A DNA stretch of 7,923 nt from Pseudomonadota bacterium (GCA_021802595.1 JAJZRT010000150.1:1-7923); one strand, 5' to 3'. Shown: positions 1 through 7,807, counted from the stretch's first letter. Notes: generated from the letters alone by a model not told the origin. Program-made: numbers and translations.

Positions 1-68
1 TCGAGATCCTTCTTCGGCACGTAGGCCGAGAGGATTCCCTGCGCGTCTTTCCTGATCATGATCTTCAT
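1..68 (-). CDS. nifT: NifT family protein, N-terminal part only (cut by window edge)
   Basis: Only the first 22 codons are in the window. The translation begins MKIMIRKDAQGILSAYVPKK and continues DL, which resembles the N-terminus of the NifT/FixU family: a basic MK-(I/V)-MIR start followed by LSAYVPKKDLE. NifT is a small (about 70 residues) protein often found among nif genes; its role is not settled and it is dispensable in several diazotrophs. The ATG is preceded by AGGAAA six bases upstream of the start, a good ribosome binding site. It lies 26 bases downstream of nifS on the same strand, so it is most likely the next gene of the nifB operon. The assignment rests on a short stretch, but the match to the family N-terminus and the nif context agree. 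Confidence 0.85.
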   Translation of the reverse strand, partial: MKIMIRKDAQGILSAYVPKKDL

Positions 69-94
69 GCTGTTTCCTGGGGTTGAAAGTGGGT

Positions 95-1243
95 TTACGC
101 GGCCTCGGCGGTCATGCGCCTGATGACTGAACTCAAGGTATCGAGTACCTGATCGATTTCCGCCGCGGTCGTGTAGCGGCTGAGCGAAAAGCGGATCGTC
201 GCCCGCGCCTGCGCCTCGGTGAGGCACATGGCCTGCAGGACGTGGGACGGCGCGCTGCCGCCGGCGGTGCATGCGGCACCGGAAGAGGCGCAGATGCCGG
301 CGCGGTCGAGGCGGTCGAGGATCACCTCGGCCTCGAGTTCGCCGAAGCGCACGCTGCTGGTGTTGGCGACGCGCGGCGAGCAACTGCCGTTGATGCTGGC
401 AAAGGGGAAGCATGCCAGCACGCCGGCCTCCAGCCGGTCGCGCAGGGCGGCCATCGCCGCCACCTTGGCGTCGAGCGCCTGCGCGGCGAGTTCGCACGCC
501 ACCCCCATGCCGACGATGCCCGGCACGTTCTCGGTGCCGCCGCGCCGGTTGCGTTCCTGGTGACCGAACAGCATCGGTGCAAGCTTCAGGCCCTTGCGCA
601 CGAACAGCGCGCCGATGCCCTTGGGCGCATGCAGCTTGTGCCCGGACACCGACAGCAGGTCGGCCGGCAGTGCTGCGAGATCGATGGCGAGCTTGCCCGC
701 CGCCTGCACCGCGTCGGTGTGGAACAGCGCGCCTCTCGATTTGGCCATGCGCGCGGCCTCGGCGACCGGGAACAGCACGCCGGTTTCGTTGTTGGCCCAC
801 ATCAGCGAGACCAGCGCGGTATCCGGCGTGATCGCGCTGTCCAGCGTAGCGAGATCAAGGCCGCCGTCGGCGTCGACCGGCAGTCGCGTCACCTGAACGC
901 CCTGCGTTTCCATCTGCGCCAGCAGGGCCAGCGTGGCCGGATGCTCGACCGCGCTGGTGACGATGTGGGAGCGGCCCGGGCGCGCCGCCAGCGCGCCGTG
1001 GATCGCCAGGTGATTGGACTCGGTGCCGCTGGCGGTGAACACGATCTCGGCTGGCGTCGCGTTCAGGAGCTTCGCCACCGACGCGCGCGCCGCGATCACG
1101 CGCGACTTCGCTGCCTCGCCCACGGCGTGCTTGCTCGACGGGTTTCCCCAGGACTCACACAGACATTCGAGCACCGGCGCCACGCACTCGGGCGCCACTG
1201 CCGTGGTGGCGTTGTTGTCGAGATAAACGGCTTGCTGCGTCAT
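95..1243 (-). CDS. nifS: Cysteine desulfurase NifS
   Basis: Pyridoxal-phosphate enzyme (382 residues, normal for NifS) that takes sulfur from L-cysteine as an enzyme-bound persulfide and passes it to Fe-S scaffolds for nitrogenase clusters. Visible family features: the N-terminal YLDNNATT at residues 7-14, the SAVEHPA segment with His101, the PLP-binding lysine Lys203 in SGHKLHAPKG, RRGGTEN at 233-239, and the catalytic Cys325 in SSGAACTAGGS. Cys325 has the same number as the known active-site cysteine of Azotobacter NifS, which supports the chosen start. The open frame extends 27 codons further upstream, but that part lies inside the preceding gene and does not look like NifS. The ATG overlaps the stop of the preceding gene as ATGA and has only a weak ribosome site, so translational coupling is likely. 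No nifU partner is in the window. Confidence 0.96.
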   Translation of the reverse strand: MTQQAVYLDNNATTAVAPECVAPVLECLCESWGNPSSKHAVGEAAKSRVIAARASVAKLLNATPAEIVFTASGTESNHLAIHGALAARPGRSHIVTSAVEHPATLALLAQMETQGVQVTRLPVDADGGLDLATLDSAITPDTALVSLMWANNETGVLFPVAEAARMAKSRGALFHTDAVQAAGKLAIDLAALPADLLSVSGHKLHAPKGIGALFVRKGLKLAPMLFGHQERNRRGGTENVPGIVGMGVACELAAQALDAKVAAMAALRDRLEAGVLACFPFASINGSCSPRVANTSSVRFGELEAEVILDRLDRAGICASSGAACTAGGSAPSHVLQAMCLTEAQARATIRFSLSRYTTAAEIDQVLDTLSSVIRRMTAEAA

Positions 1244-1584
1244 GGCCAAAAAATCCGCTCCGGGTCCTGGTTCAACATCTGCAACAGCGCGGTCAGCGCG
1301 CCGAACTCGCCGTACAGCGTCCATGCGCTGCGTGCGTGGTCCTTGCGGTAGAGGCGCCAGCGCTGCAACCCGCCTGCGTATTCCAGCCTGGCGATATCGA
1401 TCGTTCCGCCGGCCGGGTCGATATTGCGCGAGCAGCAGGGACTCTCGATCCGGTAGCCGTCTTCCGCCGGCCGCACTTCGGGGCTGACGTAGCGGTAGCG
1501 TGCGCGGGCTTCCAGCGCACGCTCGATGCGCTTGCGATCCACATCGTTCGGATGCATGCCGCCAGGCAGTACAAGGTCGCCCAC
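1240..1584 (-). CDS. Small unassigned nif-operon protein with a Cys-Cys motif
   Basis: I do not recognise this protein with confidence. With the GTG start chosen here it has 114 residues. It is basic and Arg-rich near the N-terminus (RKRIERALEARARYRYVSPE), then has a motif-like core ESPCCSRNIDPAGGTIDIA (Cys50, Cys51), a segment WRLYRKDHARSAWTLYGE and the C-terminus LNQDPERIFWP. No signal peptide or membrane segment is visible. The GTG at 1584 has GGAG six bases upstream and falls after the end of the nifZ-like gene. A later ATG at 1557 (MHPNDVDRKR) is a possible alternative, and a TTG at 1650 would overlap the upstream gene without a good ribosome site. The stop overlaps the nifS start (ATGA). 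Its place between nifZ-like and nifS suggests a role in cluster assembly or sulfur handling, but that is only inference from context. Confidence 0.75.
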   Translation of the reverse strand: MGDLVLPGGMHPNDVDRKRIERALEARARYRYVSPEVRPAEDGYRIESPCCSRNIDPAGGTIDIARLEYAGGLQRWRLYRKDHARSAWTLYGEFGALTALLQMLNQDPERIFWP

Positions 1585-1615
1585 ATTCCGCTCCGCAATC
1601 GTCCGGGCCGGGTGT

Positions 1616-1855
1616 TCACGCCGGCGTGATCTCTTCTTCGAGGCAGCCAATCACCCCGCCGGCCTCGAACTCGACCAGGTAGACCGGCAGGTTGAGTTCC
1701 TCGTGGTAGCCGACGTTGACGATTTCGCCGGGCGTGCCGGTACTCACCAGCAGCGCCTCCGGCTCGCGGTCCGGATAGGTGCCGTCGTTGAACAGGTCGG
1801 CCGTCGCCACCATGCGCTGGCCCCACTGGTATTTCGCTTCCCTGGGTTCAATCAT
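1616..1855 (-). CDS. Second, short NifZ-like protein
   Basis: A 79-residue protein consisting of a single NifZ-type domain: FNDGTYPDREPEALLVSTGT at residues 22-41, a PGEIVNVG turn, and VYLVEFEAGGVIGCLEEEI at 58-76. This corresponds to the N-D-G-T-(Y/F)...LL(V)..G..G.V..VG...YAV.F pattern of NifZ, and it aligns by eye with the neighbouring nifZ product without being a copy of it. Longer NifZ proteins such as that of Azotobacter appear to carry a second related half in one chain, so this gene may be the equivalent of that half as a separate protein. The ATG overlaps the nifZ stop (ATGA) but has its own near-perfect Shine-Dalgarno sequence AAAGGAGG seven bases upstream, which argues for a real separate gene rather than a frameshifted C-terminus. 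The name nifZ2 would be reasonable but is not established here. Confidence 0.85.
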   Translation of the reverse strand: MIEPREAKYQWGQRMVATADLFNDGTYPDREPEALLVSTGTPGEIVNVGYHEELNLPVYLVEFEAGGVIGCLEEEITPA

Positions 1856-2169
1856 GCTGTCGCCTCCTTTGTCTCGTCCATGACGGCCGGCTTGTCGTCG
1901 ACGAAGGCTTCGAGTTCCTTGCCGCGCATGCCGACGCGATGCCCGGTATCGACGAAATCGACGGCGTAGATGTAGAACTGCTGCAGGAAGGTGCCGATGC
2001 TGGTGACGTAGCCGATGTCGCCTTTCCGCACCAGGATTTCGCCGATGTCCTTGCCGGCATAGGTGCCGTCGTTGCGCACCGTCTTGGTGGACTTCACCTT
2101 CGCCCCGTAATCGAAAATCGGGTCGGCGGTAAGCTCCACGATGTCACTGTCACGACTGATCTTGGCCAT
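1852..2169 (-). CDS. nifZ: NifZ, nitrogenase maturation protein
   Basis: A 105-residue protein with a clear NifZ domain: KVKSTKTVRNDGTYAGKD at residues 24-41, IGEILVRKGDIGYVTSIGTF at 42-61, and FYIYAVDFVDTGHRVGMRGK at 65-84. In other diazotrophs NifZ helps to form the second P-cluster of the MoFe protein, acting together with other assembly factors; no catalytic residues are known. An acidic tail (VDDKPAVMDETKEATA) follows the domain. The protein is shorter than the roughly 150-residue NifZ of Klebsiella or Azotobacter, and the missing second half seems to be supplied by the next, overlapping gene. The ATG has GAGAGGA about seven bases upstream. It begins 23 bases after the end of the LRV gene, within the same operon. 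Confidence 0.95.
   Translation of the reverse strand: MAKISRDSDIVELTADPIFDYGAKVKSTKTVRNDGTYAGKDIGEILVRKGDIGYVTSIGTFLQQFYIYAVDFVDTGHRVGMRGKELEAFVDDKPAVMDETKEATA
1863..1870 (-). promoter_or_regulatory. Strong ribosome binding site of the second nifZ-like gene
   Basis: AAAGGAGG on the minus strand, seven bases before the ATG at 1855. It lies inside the end of nifZ. It decides the start of the short nifZ-like gene and shows that this gene is translated in its own right despite the 4-base overlap with nifZ. Confidence 0.8.
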
Positions 2170-2192
2170 GGCCTGATTCCTCTCCCTGATCC

Positions 2193-2987
2193 CTAAAACG
2201 GCTGCAACGCCTGTTTCTGCGTCACCAGCCGGCTGACGCCCGCCGCGTCGCCGCCGAGGCGCTGGCGGACAAGGCTGCGCACCAGTTCGTCCTCGTCGTC
2301 GGCCAGCCGCCGCAAGTGAATCGGCTCCACCCGGCTCGCCACCTCGTAGCGCACGCGCCAGTCCGGGTCGTCCAGCAGCAGGTGCAGCTGGCCAGCGGGC
2401 ATCCGCCTGGCCACTTCGCGCCGCACCGTGATCTCGCCGTCATGCGCCATGCCCGGCAGCCAATCGTCGCCGATGCGGCTCGCCACCGCACTGCGGACCG
2501 CCGGGTCCTCGTCGTGCATCAGCAGGATCAGCAGCCCCTCCGGGATGCGCCGCGCCACCACCTGCCGCACGTAGTAGTCCGTGTCGTGGATCATGGCGTG
2601 GAGCTCGTGCGGGTCGAGGCGCGCCGCCACCCGGATGCGCACTTCCCGGTGCGGGTCGTTCACCAGGTCCAGCAGGTACCGGGGCGGCAGCCGCACCGCC
2701 GCGCTCCCGCGCACGGTCTCGTCGGGATCGTGGATCAGTTGCGGCAGGTGGAACACGTCGACGTGCTTGGCCGCGACCGCGCGCACCTCGAAATAGGGGT
2801 GGGCCAGATAGTCGCGGGCCCGCTCCGGATTCCAGTAAAAGAAGCGGTCGATGCGCTTGGCGTAACGGTCCGCCACGCATGCATGCCCGAGGCTGCAGCG
2901 TCCCTGGTCGAGCAGGTCACGGCAGGCGCAGACCGCGCAATCCAGCGCGCATCCCTGCCAGTCGACCGGCGGTCCGAGGTCACTCAT
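2193..2987 (-). CDS. 4Fe-4S leucine-rich repeat variant (LRV) protein
   Basis: A 264-residue protein with two parts. Residues 1-40 carry a Cys-rich motif (Cys13, 17, 20, 22, 31, 37; core CALDCAVCACRDLLDQGRC) typical of the Fe-S domain of LRV proteins. Residues 58-249 form eight consecutive units of exactly 24 residues, each with a pattern like L..L..D.D..VR..VA.R. This agrees with the LRV fold known from Azotobacter vinelandii, whose LRV protein binds a 4Fe-4S cluster and is encoded near nifB. The biochemical role is unknown; a scaffold or protein-protein contact in cluster assembly is inference. No export signal is seen, so it is likely cytoplasmic. The start overlaps the end of the TPR gene by 8 bases and has GGAGGA six bases upstream, so the two are probably made together. 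Confidence 0.92.
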   Translation of the reverse strand: MSDLGPPVDWQGCALDCAVCACRDLLDQGRCSLGHACVADRYAKRIDRFFYWNPERARDYLAHPYFEVRAVAAKHVDVFHLPQLIHDPDETVRGSAAVRLPPRYLLDLVNDPHREVRIRVAARLDPHELHAMIHDTDYYVRQVVARRIPEGLLILLMHDEDPAVRSAVASRIGDDWLPGMAHDGEITVRREVARRMPAGQLHLLLDDPDWRVRYEVASRVEPIHLRRLADDEDELVRSLVRQRLGGDAAGVSRLVTQKQALQPF

Positions 2988-3561
2988 CCTCGTCCTCCCG
3001 GCCGTGGCGGGCCAGGACCTGGAGCAGCACCGCAGCGTTCAGCTTGTCGCTGGGATCGACCTCCCGCATTTTCATCAGCGCGGCACGGCTTTCCTCCAGC
3101 CGTCCCAGGCGCATCTGCAGATAACCCCAGGCCTTCAGCGTGAACAGGTAGAAGCGCGGCAGGATGGCATCGTAGCTGCCGAATTCCGCATCGTCACGGC
3201 CAACGCACCGCCAGTCCTCATGCAGATGGTTGTCGCGTGCGGCCTTGATGAGGCAGCGCTCGGCCACCTCAAGCGCATCGGCAAGGCGCCCCTTGTAGAA
3301 ATAGAAGCGGTACAACGCGATCAGCACGGCGGCGTGGCCAGGCGCCAGCGCCTGCGCCTGGAACAGGTGGTTCTCGGCGGTCCTGTCATTCGCATAGTTG
3401 ACGCCGGCCAGGCGCAGGTGCTGCTCGGCCTGCTCGGGCAAGTTGCCGCCCAGGCAGGTACGCGCCAGCCATTCGGGGTCCATGTCCGCCGGCATAGCGG
3501 GGCTGGCCGTCACGATCCTGTCCTCCGCTGTCCATGCCGTAGCCATCGCGCGCTCACCCAT
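2980..3561 (-). CDS. TPR-repeat protein of the nif operon
   Basis: A 193-residue helical protein with tetratricopeptide-like repeats: about residues 43-76 (ending ALAPGH), 77-110 (YFYKGRLADALEVAERCL) and 136-172 (LKAWGYLQMRLGRLEESRAA, ending EVDPSD). The pattern of small residues, Gly-Arg-Leu-(A/E) and a Pro closing the repeat is TPR-typical. There is no signal peptide and no membrane segment; the C-terminus is acidic (GREDEDE). TPR proteins bind partner proteins, so this is probably an adaptor in nitrogenase cluster assembly, but no specific function can be given. The ATG at 3561 has GAGG five bases upstream; a second in-frame ATG at 3546 lacks a ribosome site. It starts 7 bases after nifIscA and overlaps the LRV gene by 8 bases, suggesting that the TPR and LRV proteins work together. 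Confidence 0.85.
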   Translation of the reverse strand: MGERAMATAWTAEDRIVTASPAMPADMDPEWLARTCLGGNLPEQAEQHLRLAGVNYANDRTAENHLFQAQALAPGHAAVLIALYRFYFYKGRLADALEVAERCLIKAARDNHLHEDWRCVGRDDAEFGSYDAILPRFYLFTLKAWGYLQMRLGRLEESRAALMKMREVDPSDKLNAAVLLQVLARHGREDEDE

Positions 3562-3568
3562 CCCCGCC

Positions 3569-3937
3569 TCAGTGCCTGTGACCGATGCTGGAGATATCGA
3601 TGCTGGCGACCCCGCCGCTGCTGGAACTGCTGCATCCGCACGACGGCGAATTCGGCGTGACGAAGCTCAGCCCGCTATGGGTCGGCGTATCCGCGAAGTC
3701 GATGGTCGCGCCCTGCAGCAGCAGGCGGCTTTCTGCCGGCAGGAAGAAGCGGACGCCGTTGACCTCGACCACCGCATCGCCCGCCAGTGGGACCGACTCC
3801 ACGGTGAATTCGGAGGCGAGCCCGGAGCAGCCGCCGGCGCTGACCGTCAGACGGAAGCCGGCGTTCTCTCCGGCACCGCCGAAGCGGACCATGCGACGCA
3901 CGAATTTCTCGGCCGCGGGGGTGAGGGTCAGTTCCAT
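3569..3937 (-). CDS. A-type Fe-S carrier, IscA/HesB family (NifIscA-like)
   Basis: A 122-residue A-type carrier, a family that binds iron or Fe-S clusters and hands them to target apoproteins. The three signature cysteines are present with canonical spacing: Cys37 in SAGGCSGL, then 63 residues to Cys100 and Cys102 in SPSCGCSS. The usual N-terminus of the family is also seen (LTPAAEKFVRRMV), followed by FRLTVSAGGCSG and an INF-like strand at TIDFADTPTHSGLSFVTPN. After CGC there is a tail of about 20 residues, five serines and then GGVASIDISSIGHRH, longer than in ordinary IscA. Two ATG codons are adjacent; the second (3937) is chosen because AGGAG lies five bases before it but only two before the first (3940). 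It sits 8 bases after fdxN. Such hesB-like genes occur near nifB in other diazotrophs. Confidence 0.93.
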   Translation of the reverse strand: MELTLTPAAEKFVRRMVRFGGAGENAGFRLTVSAGGCSGLASEFTVESVPLAGDAVVEVNGVRFFLPAESRLLLQGATIDFADTPTHSGLSFVTPNSPSCGCSSSSSGGVASIDISSIGHRH

Positions 3938-3945
3938 CATGTCTC

Positions 3946-4167
3946 CTAGGCCGCCACGTAGCGCGGGTAGCTGTTGTCGATCACGCAGGTGTCGTCGACC
4001 GGGCACACCGCGACGCACTGCGGATCGTCGAAGTAGCCGATGCACTCGGTGCACTTCTCCGGCTTGATGATGAAGGTGCCGTCCTTCTCGCGGATGGCGT
4101 TGTTGGGGCATTCCGGCTCGCACGCCGAACAGGCCGTGCACTGGGAACTGATGATCTTGAATGCCAT
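3946..4167 (-). CDS. fdxN: 2[4Fe-4S] ferredoxin FdxN
   Basis: A 73-residue bacterial ferredoxin with two 4Fe-4S binding motifs: Cys10-x2-Cys13-x2-Cys16-x3-Cys20-Pro, and Cys39-x2-Cys42-x8-Cys51-x3-Cys55-Pro. The eight-residue insertion between the second and third cysteines of the second motif is the Allochromatium (Alvin) type pattern. The protein starts [20 protein letters not shown] and carries CPNNAI after the first motif, as FdxN proteins do. FdxN is a low-potential electron carrier; in Azotobacter it supports NifB during FeMo-cofactor synthesis, which fits its place 32 bases downstream of nifB. AGGAG lies nine bases before the ATG. It is cytoplasmic and all eight cluster ligands are intact. 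Confidence 0.95.
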   Translation of the reverse strand: MAFKIISSQCTACSACEPECPNNAIREKDGTFIIKPEKCTECIGYFDDPQCVAVCPVDDTCVIDNSYPRYVAA

Positions 4168-4199
4168 GGTCTTGCTCTCCTAGGCTGTTACGTAATGAC

Positions 4200-5759
4200 T
4201 CATGCTGCGATGTAGGCGCCCTGGCGGATGTCGGCATCGCCGCGCGCCTGGTGCACGATCTCGCCGGACTTCAACTTCGCCAGGTAGTCCTTGAAATACT
4301 TCACCGCGGACTGCTCGATGAATTCGTGCGCATACTTGTCCACCGGATCGATACCCGCCGCCTGCAGATCGGCTTTCGGACAGCCACCGATCTTGGCCAC
4401 GAATACCGCGGTGCAGTCATTGATCGCCCGGATCACCGTCTGCAAGGTATCCTCCTCGCCGAACCCACCCTGGCAGTAGAGGTCTACGCGGCGATGGCCG
4501 ACGAACTTGGAACCTTCGGTGCTGAGTTCGTAGATCTGGAATTCCTGGGCATGACCAAAGTGCTCGTTGACCCGCCCATGGCCCTTGGTTGCGACAGCGA
4601 TCAGGATCTTCACATCGCTGAACTCCTGCTCCAGTTCGGCCATCTCCGCTTTCTTGGCCGCCACCGTGGCCTGGCGTTCCTGTTCCACCGCTGCCTGGTA
4701 GGCTTTGCGGCCTTCCAGATCGTAGTTCACCTCCATCGTCTCGATCTTCTCGGTGGTGAACTCCGCGCTGCGATCCTCGCCCAGCAGGCCGACGGCGTCG
4801 GCACGGCACTGGCGGCAATGGCGCATCATGTTCATCTCGCCTTCGCACGAATCCTGCAGCGCCTTGAGTTCCTGCGCGGTGGGGCCGCGCTGGCCGTTGA
4901 GGCCGAACACGGTGCCGTGCTCCGGCGCGGAGATGAGCGGCATGATGTTGTGCAGGAAGGCGCCGCGCGACTTCACCGCCTTGTTCACCTCGACCAGGTG
5001 CTGGTCGTTGATGCCGGGGATCATCACCGAGTTCACCTTGCACAGGATGCCGCGTTCGGTGAGCATCTCCAGGCCGCGCATCTGGTGCTCGTGAAGAATG
5101 CGCGCCGCGTCGATGCCCTTCCAGCGCTTGTTCTTGTAGAAGATCCACGGGTAGATGTGCTGCCCGACTTCCGGATCGACCATGTTGATGGTGATGGTGA
5201 CGTGGTCGATGTTGTACTGGCTCAAACGCTCGACGTGCTCCGGCAGGGCCAGGCCGTTGGTCGACACGCACAGCTTGATGTCGGGCGCGGTCTGGGCCAC
5301 CAGCTCGAAGGTCTTGAAGGTTTTCTCGGGGTTGGCGAGTGGGTCCCCGGGGCCGGCGATGCCCAGCACGGTCATCTGCGGAATGGTGGACGCGACCGCC
5401 AGCACCTTCTTCGCTGCCTGTTCCGGCGTGAGCTTCTCGCTCACCACACCCGGGCGCGATTCGTTGGCGCAGTCGTACTTGCGGTTGCAATAGTTGCACT
5501 GGATGTTGCAGGCCGGCGCCACCGCCACATGCATGCGCGCGAAGTGATGGTGCGCCTCTTCGCTGTAGCAGGGATGGTTCTTCACCTTCTCCCAGATTTC
5601 CGGCGCCATGTCTTCCGGACCGCCGGACGACCCGCAACTCGCCTTGCCGCCCTCGCTGGACGTGCCGCAGCCCTTGTGCTCGGCCACCTGCTGCATGACC
5701 TGTTCAATCGACTTGGGCTGATCGGCTTCTGTGCTCATTTCACCTGCATGACTGTTCAT
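4200..5759 (-). CDS. nifB: FeMo-cofactor biosynthesis radical SAM protein NifB
   Basis: NifB (519 residues, usual length of the two-domain form) fuses two 4Fe-4S clusters with an added sulfur and a SAM-derived carbide to give NifB-co, the precursor of FeMo-co. The radical SAM motif is Cys84-x3-Cys88-x2-Cys91 in [15 protein letters not shown], preceded by [20 protein letters not shown]. Further NifB features are [16 protein letters not shown] (133-148), CVSTNGL (164-170), [11 protein letters not shown] (242-252), HNIMPLI, and [15 protein letters not shown] with Cys315/Cys318. Residues about 383-495 form the NifX-like cofactor-binding domain ([10 protein letters not shown] and [10 protein letters not shown]). 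Additional cysteines near the N-terminus (31, 42, 64) may include precursor-cluster ligands. The ATG at 5759 has GGGAG six bases upstream; an internal ATG at 5738 is weaker. It is the first gene of the operon, driven by the sigma-54 promoter upstream. Confidence 0.98.
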   Translation of the reverse strand: MNSHAGEMSTEADQPKSIEQVMQQVAEHKGCGTSSEGGKASCGSSGGPEDMAPEIWEKVKNHPCYSEEAHHHFARMHVAVAPACNIQCNYCNRKYDCANESRPGVVSEKLTPEQAAKKVLAVASTIPQMTVLGIAGPGDPLANPEKTFKTFELVAQTAPDIKLCVSTNGLALPEHVERLSQYNIDHVTITINMVDPEVGQHIYPWIFYKNKRWKGIDAARILHEHQMRGLEMLTERGILCKVNSVMIPGINDQHLVEVNKAVKSRGAFLHNIMPLISAPEHGTVFGLNGQRGPTAQELKALQDSCEGEMNMMRHCRQCRADAVGLLGEDRSAEFTTEKIETMEVNYDLEGRKAYQAAVEQERQATVAAKKAEMAELEQEFSDVKILIAVATKGHGRVNEHFGHAQEFQIYELSTEGSKFVGHRRVDLYCQGGFGEEDTLQTVIRAINDCTAVFVAKIGGCPKADLQAAGIDPVDKYAHEFIEQSAVKYFKDYLAKLKSGEIVHQARGDADIRQGAYIAA

Positions 5760-5837
5760 ACCTGGCTCCCGTCTGTGTCCATCGATAGCGGTCGCCGGTG
5801 CGGCCGCCCGTTAAATGGGTTCGTACAGGAGCCTTTC

Positions 5838-5853
5838 AGCAACAAGCATGCCA
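5838..5853 (-). promoter_or_regulatory. Sigma-54 (-24/-12) promoter of the nifB operon
   Basis: The minus strand reads TGGCATGCTTGTTGCT, matching the sigma-54 consensus TGGCACG-N4-TTGCW at all positions but one (T for C at the sixth base), with the invariant GG and GC correctly spaced. The predicted start of transcription is near 5827, giving a leader of about 67 bases before nifB. Two NifA sites lie upstream at the usual distance, as expected for a NifA-activated promoter. Confidence 0.9.
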
Positions 5854-5908
5854 CGCGGGAAATTCACGGGAAGGCGCGAAAAACAGGCACTTGCGGAGAT
5901 TTTCGGTT

Positions 5909-5924
5909 TGTCGCAGTTACGACA
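5909..5924 (-). promoter_or_regulatory. NifA upstream activator sequence, proximal (TGT-N10-ACA)
   Basis: TGT-CGCAGTTACG-ACA fits the NifA-binding consensus TGT-N10-ACA exactly. It is embedded in a perfect inverted repeat with 10-base arms (5904-5913 and 5920-5929) and a 6-base centre. It lies about 80 to 100 bases upstream of the predicted nifB transcription start. The site is palindromic; the strand given is that of the promoter it serves. Confidence 0.85.
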
Positions 5925-5949
5925 AACCGGGTTTTCATGAAGGGGGAAT

Positions 5950-5965
5950 TGTCGGGAACGTTACA
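5950..5965 (-). promoter_or_regulatory. NifA upstream activator sequence, distal (TGT-N10-ACA)
   Basis: TGT-CGGGAACGTT-ACA is a second exact match to the NifA consensus. Its centre is 41 bases from that of the proximal site, close to four helical turns, so both sites face the same side of the DNA. It lies about 123 to 138 bases upstream of the predicted nifB transcription start. Outside the TGT/ACA bases its symmetry is weaker than that of the proximal site. Confidence 0.75.
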
Positions 5966-5973
5966 GCTTGGGA

Positions 5974-6038
5974 CGGTGAGCGGCGAGCGGATGGTGTCCC
6001 GAGATTTACCGCTCACTGCTCACTGCTTACTGCTCACC
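5974..6038. repeat. Heptamer-based imperfect inverted repeat behind nifA
   Basis: Four tandem 7-base units (GCTCACT, GCTCACT, GCTTACT, GCTCACC) occupy 6011-6038. The segment 6009-6025 pairs with 5974-5990 (14 of 17 positions complementary) across an 18-base loop, so the nifA transcript could form a hairpin just beyond its stop codon. There is no T-run after the stem, so it is not a classical terminator. It could stabilise or partly terminate the nifA mRNA, or be a dispersed repeat element; the sequence does not decide. Confidence 0.6.
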
Positions 6039-6052
6039 CCATACCCACCGCC

Positions 6053-7675
<1,623 letters not shown>

Positions 7676-7733
7676 AGTCCGACCCCGTTTCGCCCGATGG
7701 CGATTTCATACAAAAACCTGCTTTTATCCGTGA

Positions 7734-7749
7734 TGCAAATAACGTGCCA
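7734..7749 (-). promoter_or_regulatory. Sigma-54 (-24/-12) promoter of nifA
   Basis: The minus strand reads TGGCACGTTATTTGCA, a full match to the consensus TGGCACG-N4-TTGCW. Transcription would start near 7723, leaving a leader of about 48 bases before the nifA ATG. No TGT-N10-ACA site is found between this promoter and the right window edge, so the activator is not evident from the sequence. Confidence 0.88.
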
Positions 7750-7754
7750 TATAC

Positions 7755-7802
7755 AAAATAACCACACACGAAAAATGGTTGACCAATTTACTTGGTTATT
7801 TT
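7755..7802. repeat. Nested inverted repeats in the nifA/tusE-like divergent region
   Basis: AAAATAACCA (7755-7764) and TGGTTATTTT (7793-7802) are perfect inverted 10-base arms separated by 28 bases. Inside lies a second palindrome, TGGT-TG-ACCA (7776-7785), flanked by A-rich and T-rich bases. The region is AT-rich compared with the genes around it and sits directly upstream of the nifA -24 element, where an activator would bind. This is a candidate operator for an unidentified regulator. Confidence 0.5.
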
Positions 7803-7807
7803 AAGGT
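7779..7807 (+). promoter_or_regulatory. Possible sigma-70 promoter of the TusE/DsrC-like gene
   Basis: TTGACC (7779-7784) is a good -35 element; 17 bases later TAAGGT (7802-7807) is a poor -10 element (three of six bases). The expected start near 7814 would leave a leader of about 33 bases before the ATG at 7847. It overlaps the nested inverted repeats, so a regulator bound there could affect both divergent genes. Weak evidence. Confidence 0.3.

Noticed and set aside
1244..1324. N-terminal extension of NifS by 27 residues
   Set aside because: The added residues are encoded inside the preceding gene, have no NifS similarity, and would shift the catalytic cysteine away from the expected position 325.
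242..1351. A 369-codon plus-strand frame opposite nifS
   Set aside because: Antisense shadow of nifS, with Arg/Gly/His-rich composition and no family motif.
5904..5930. The 10-base palindrome between nifA and nifB as a rho-independent terminator
   Set aside because: On the nifA transcript strand no T-run follows the stem. The TGT-N10-ACA match inside it and its distance to the nifB promoter explain it better as a NifA site, though a secondary effect on RNA ends cannot be excluded.
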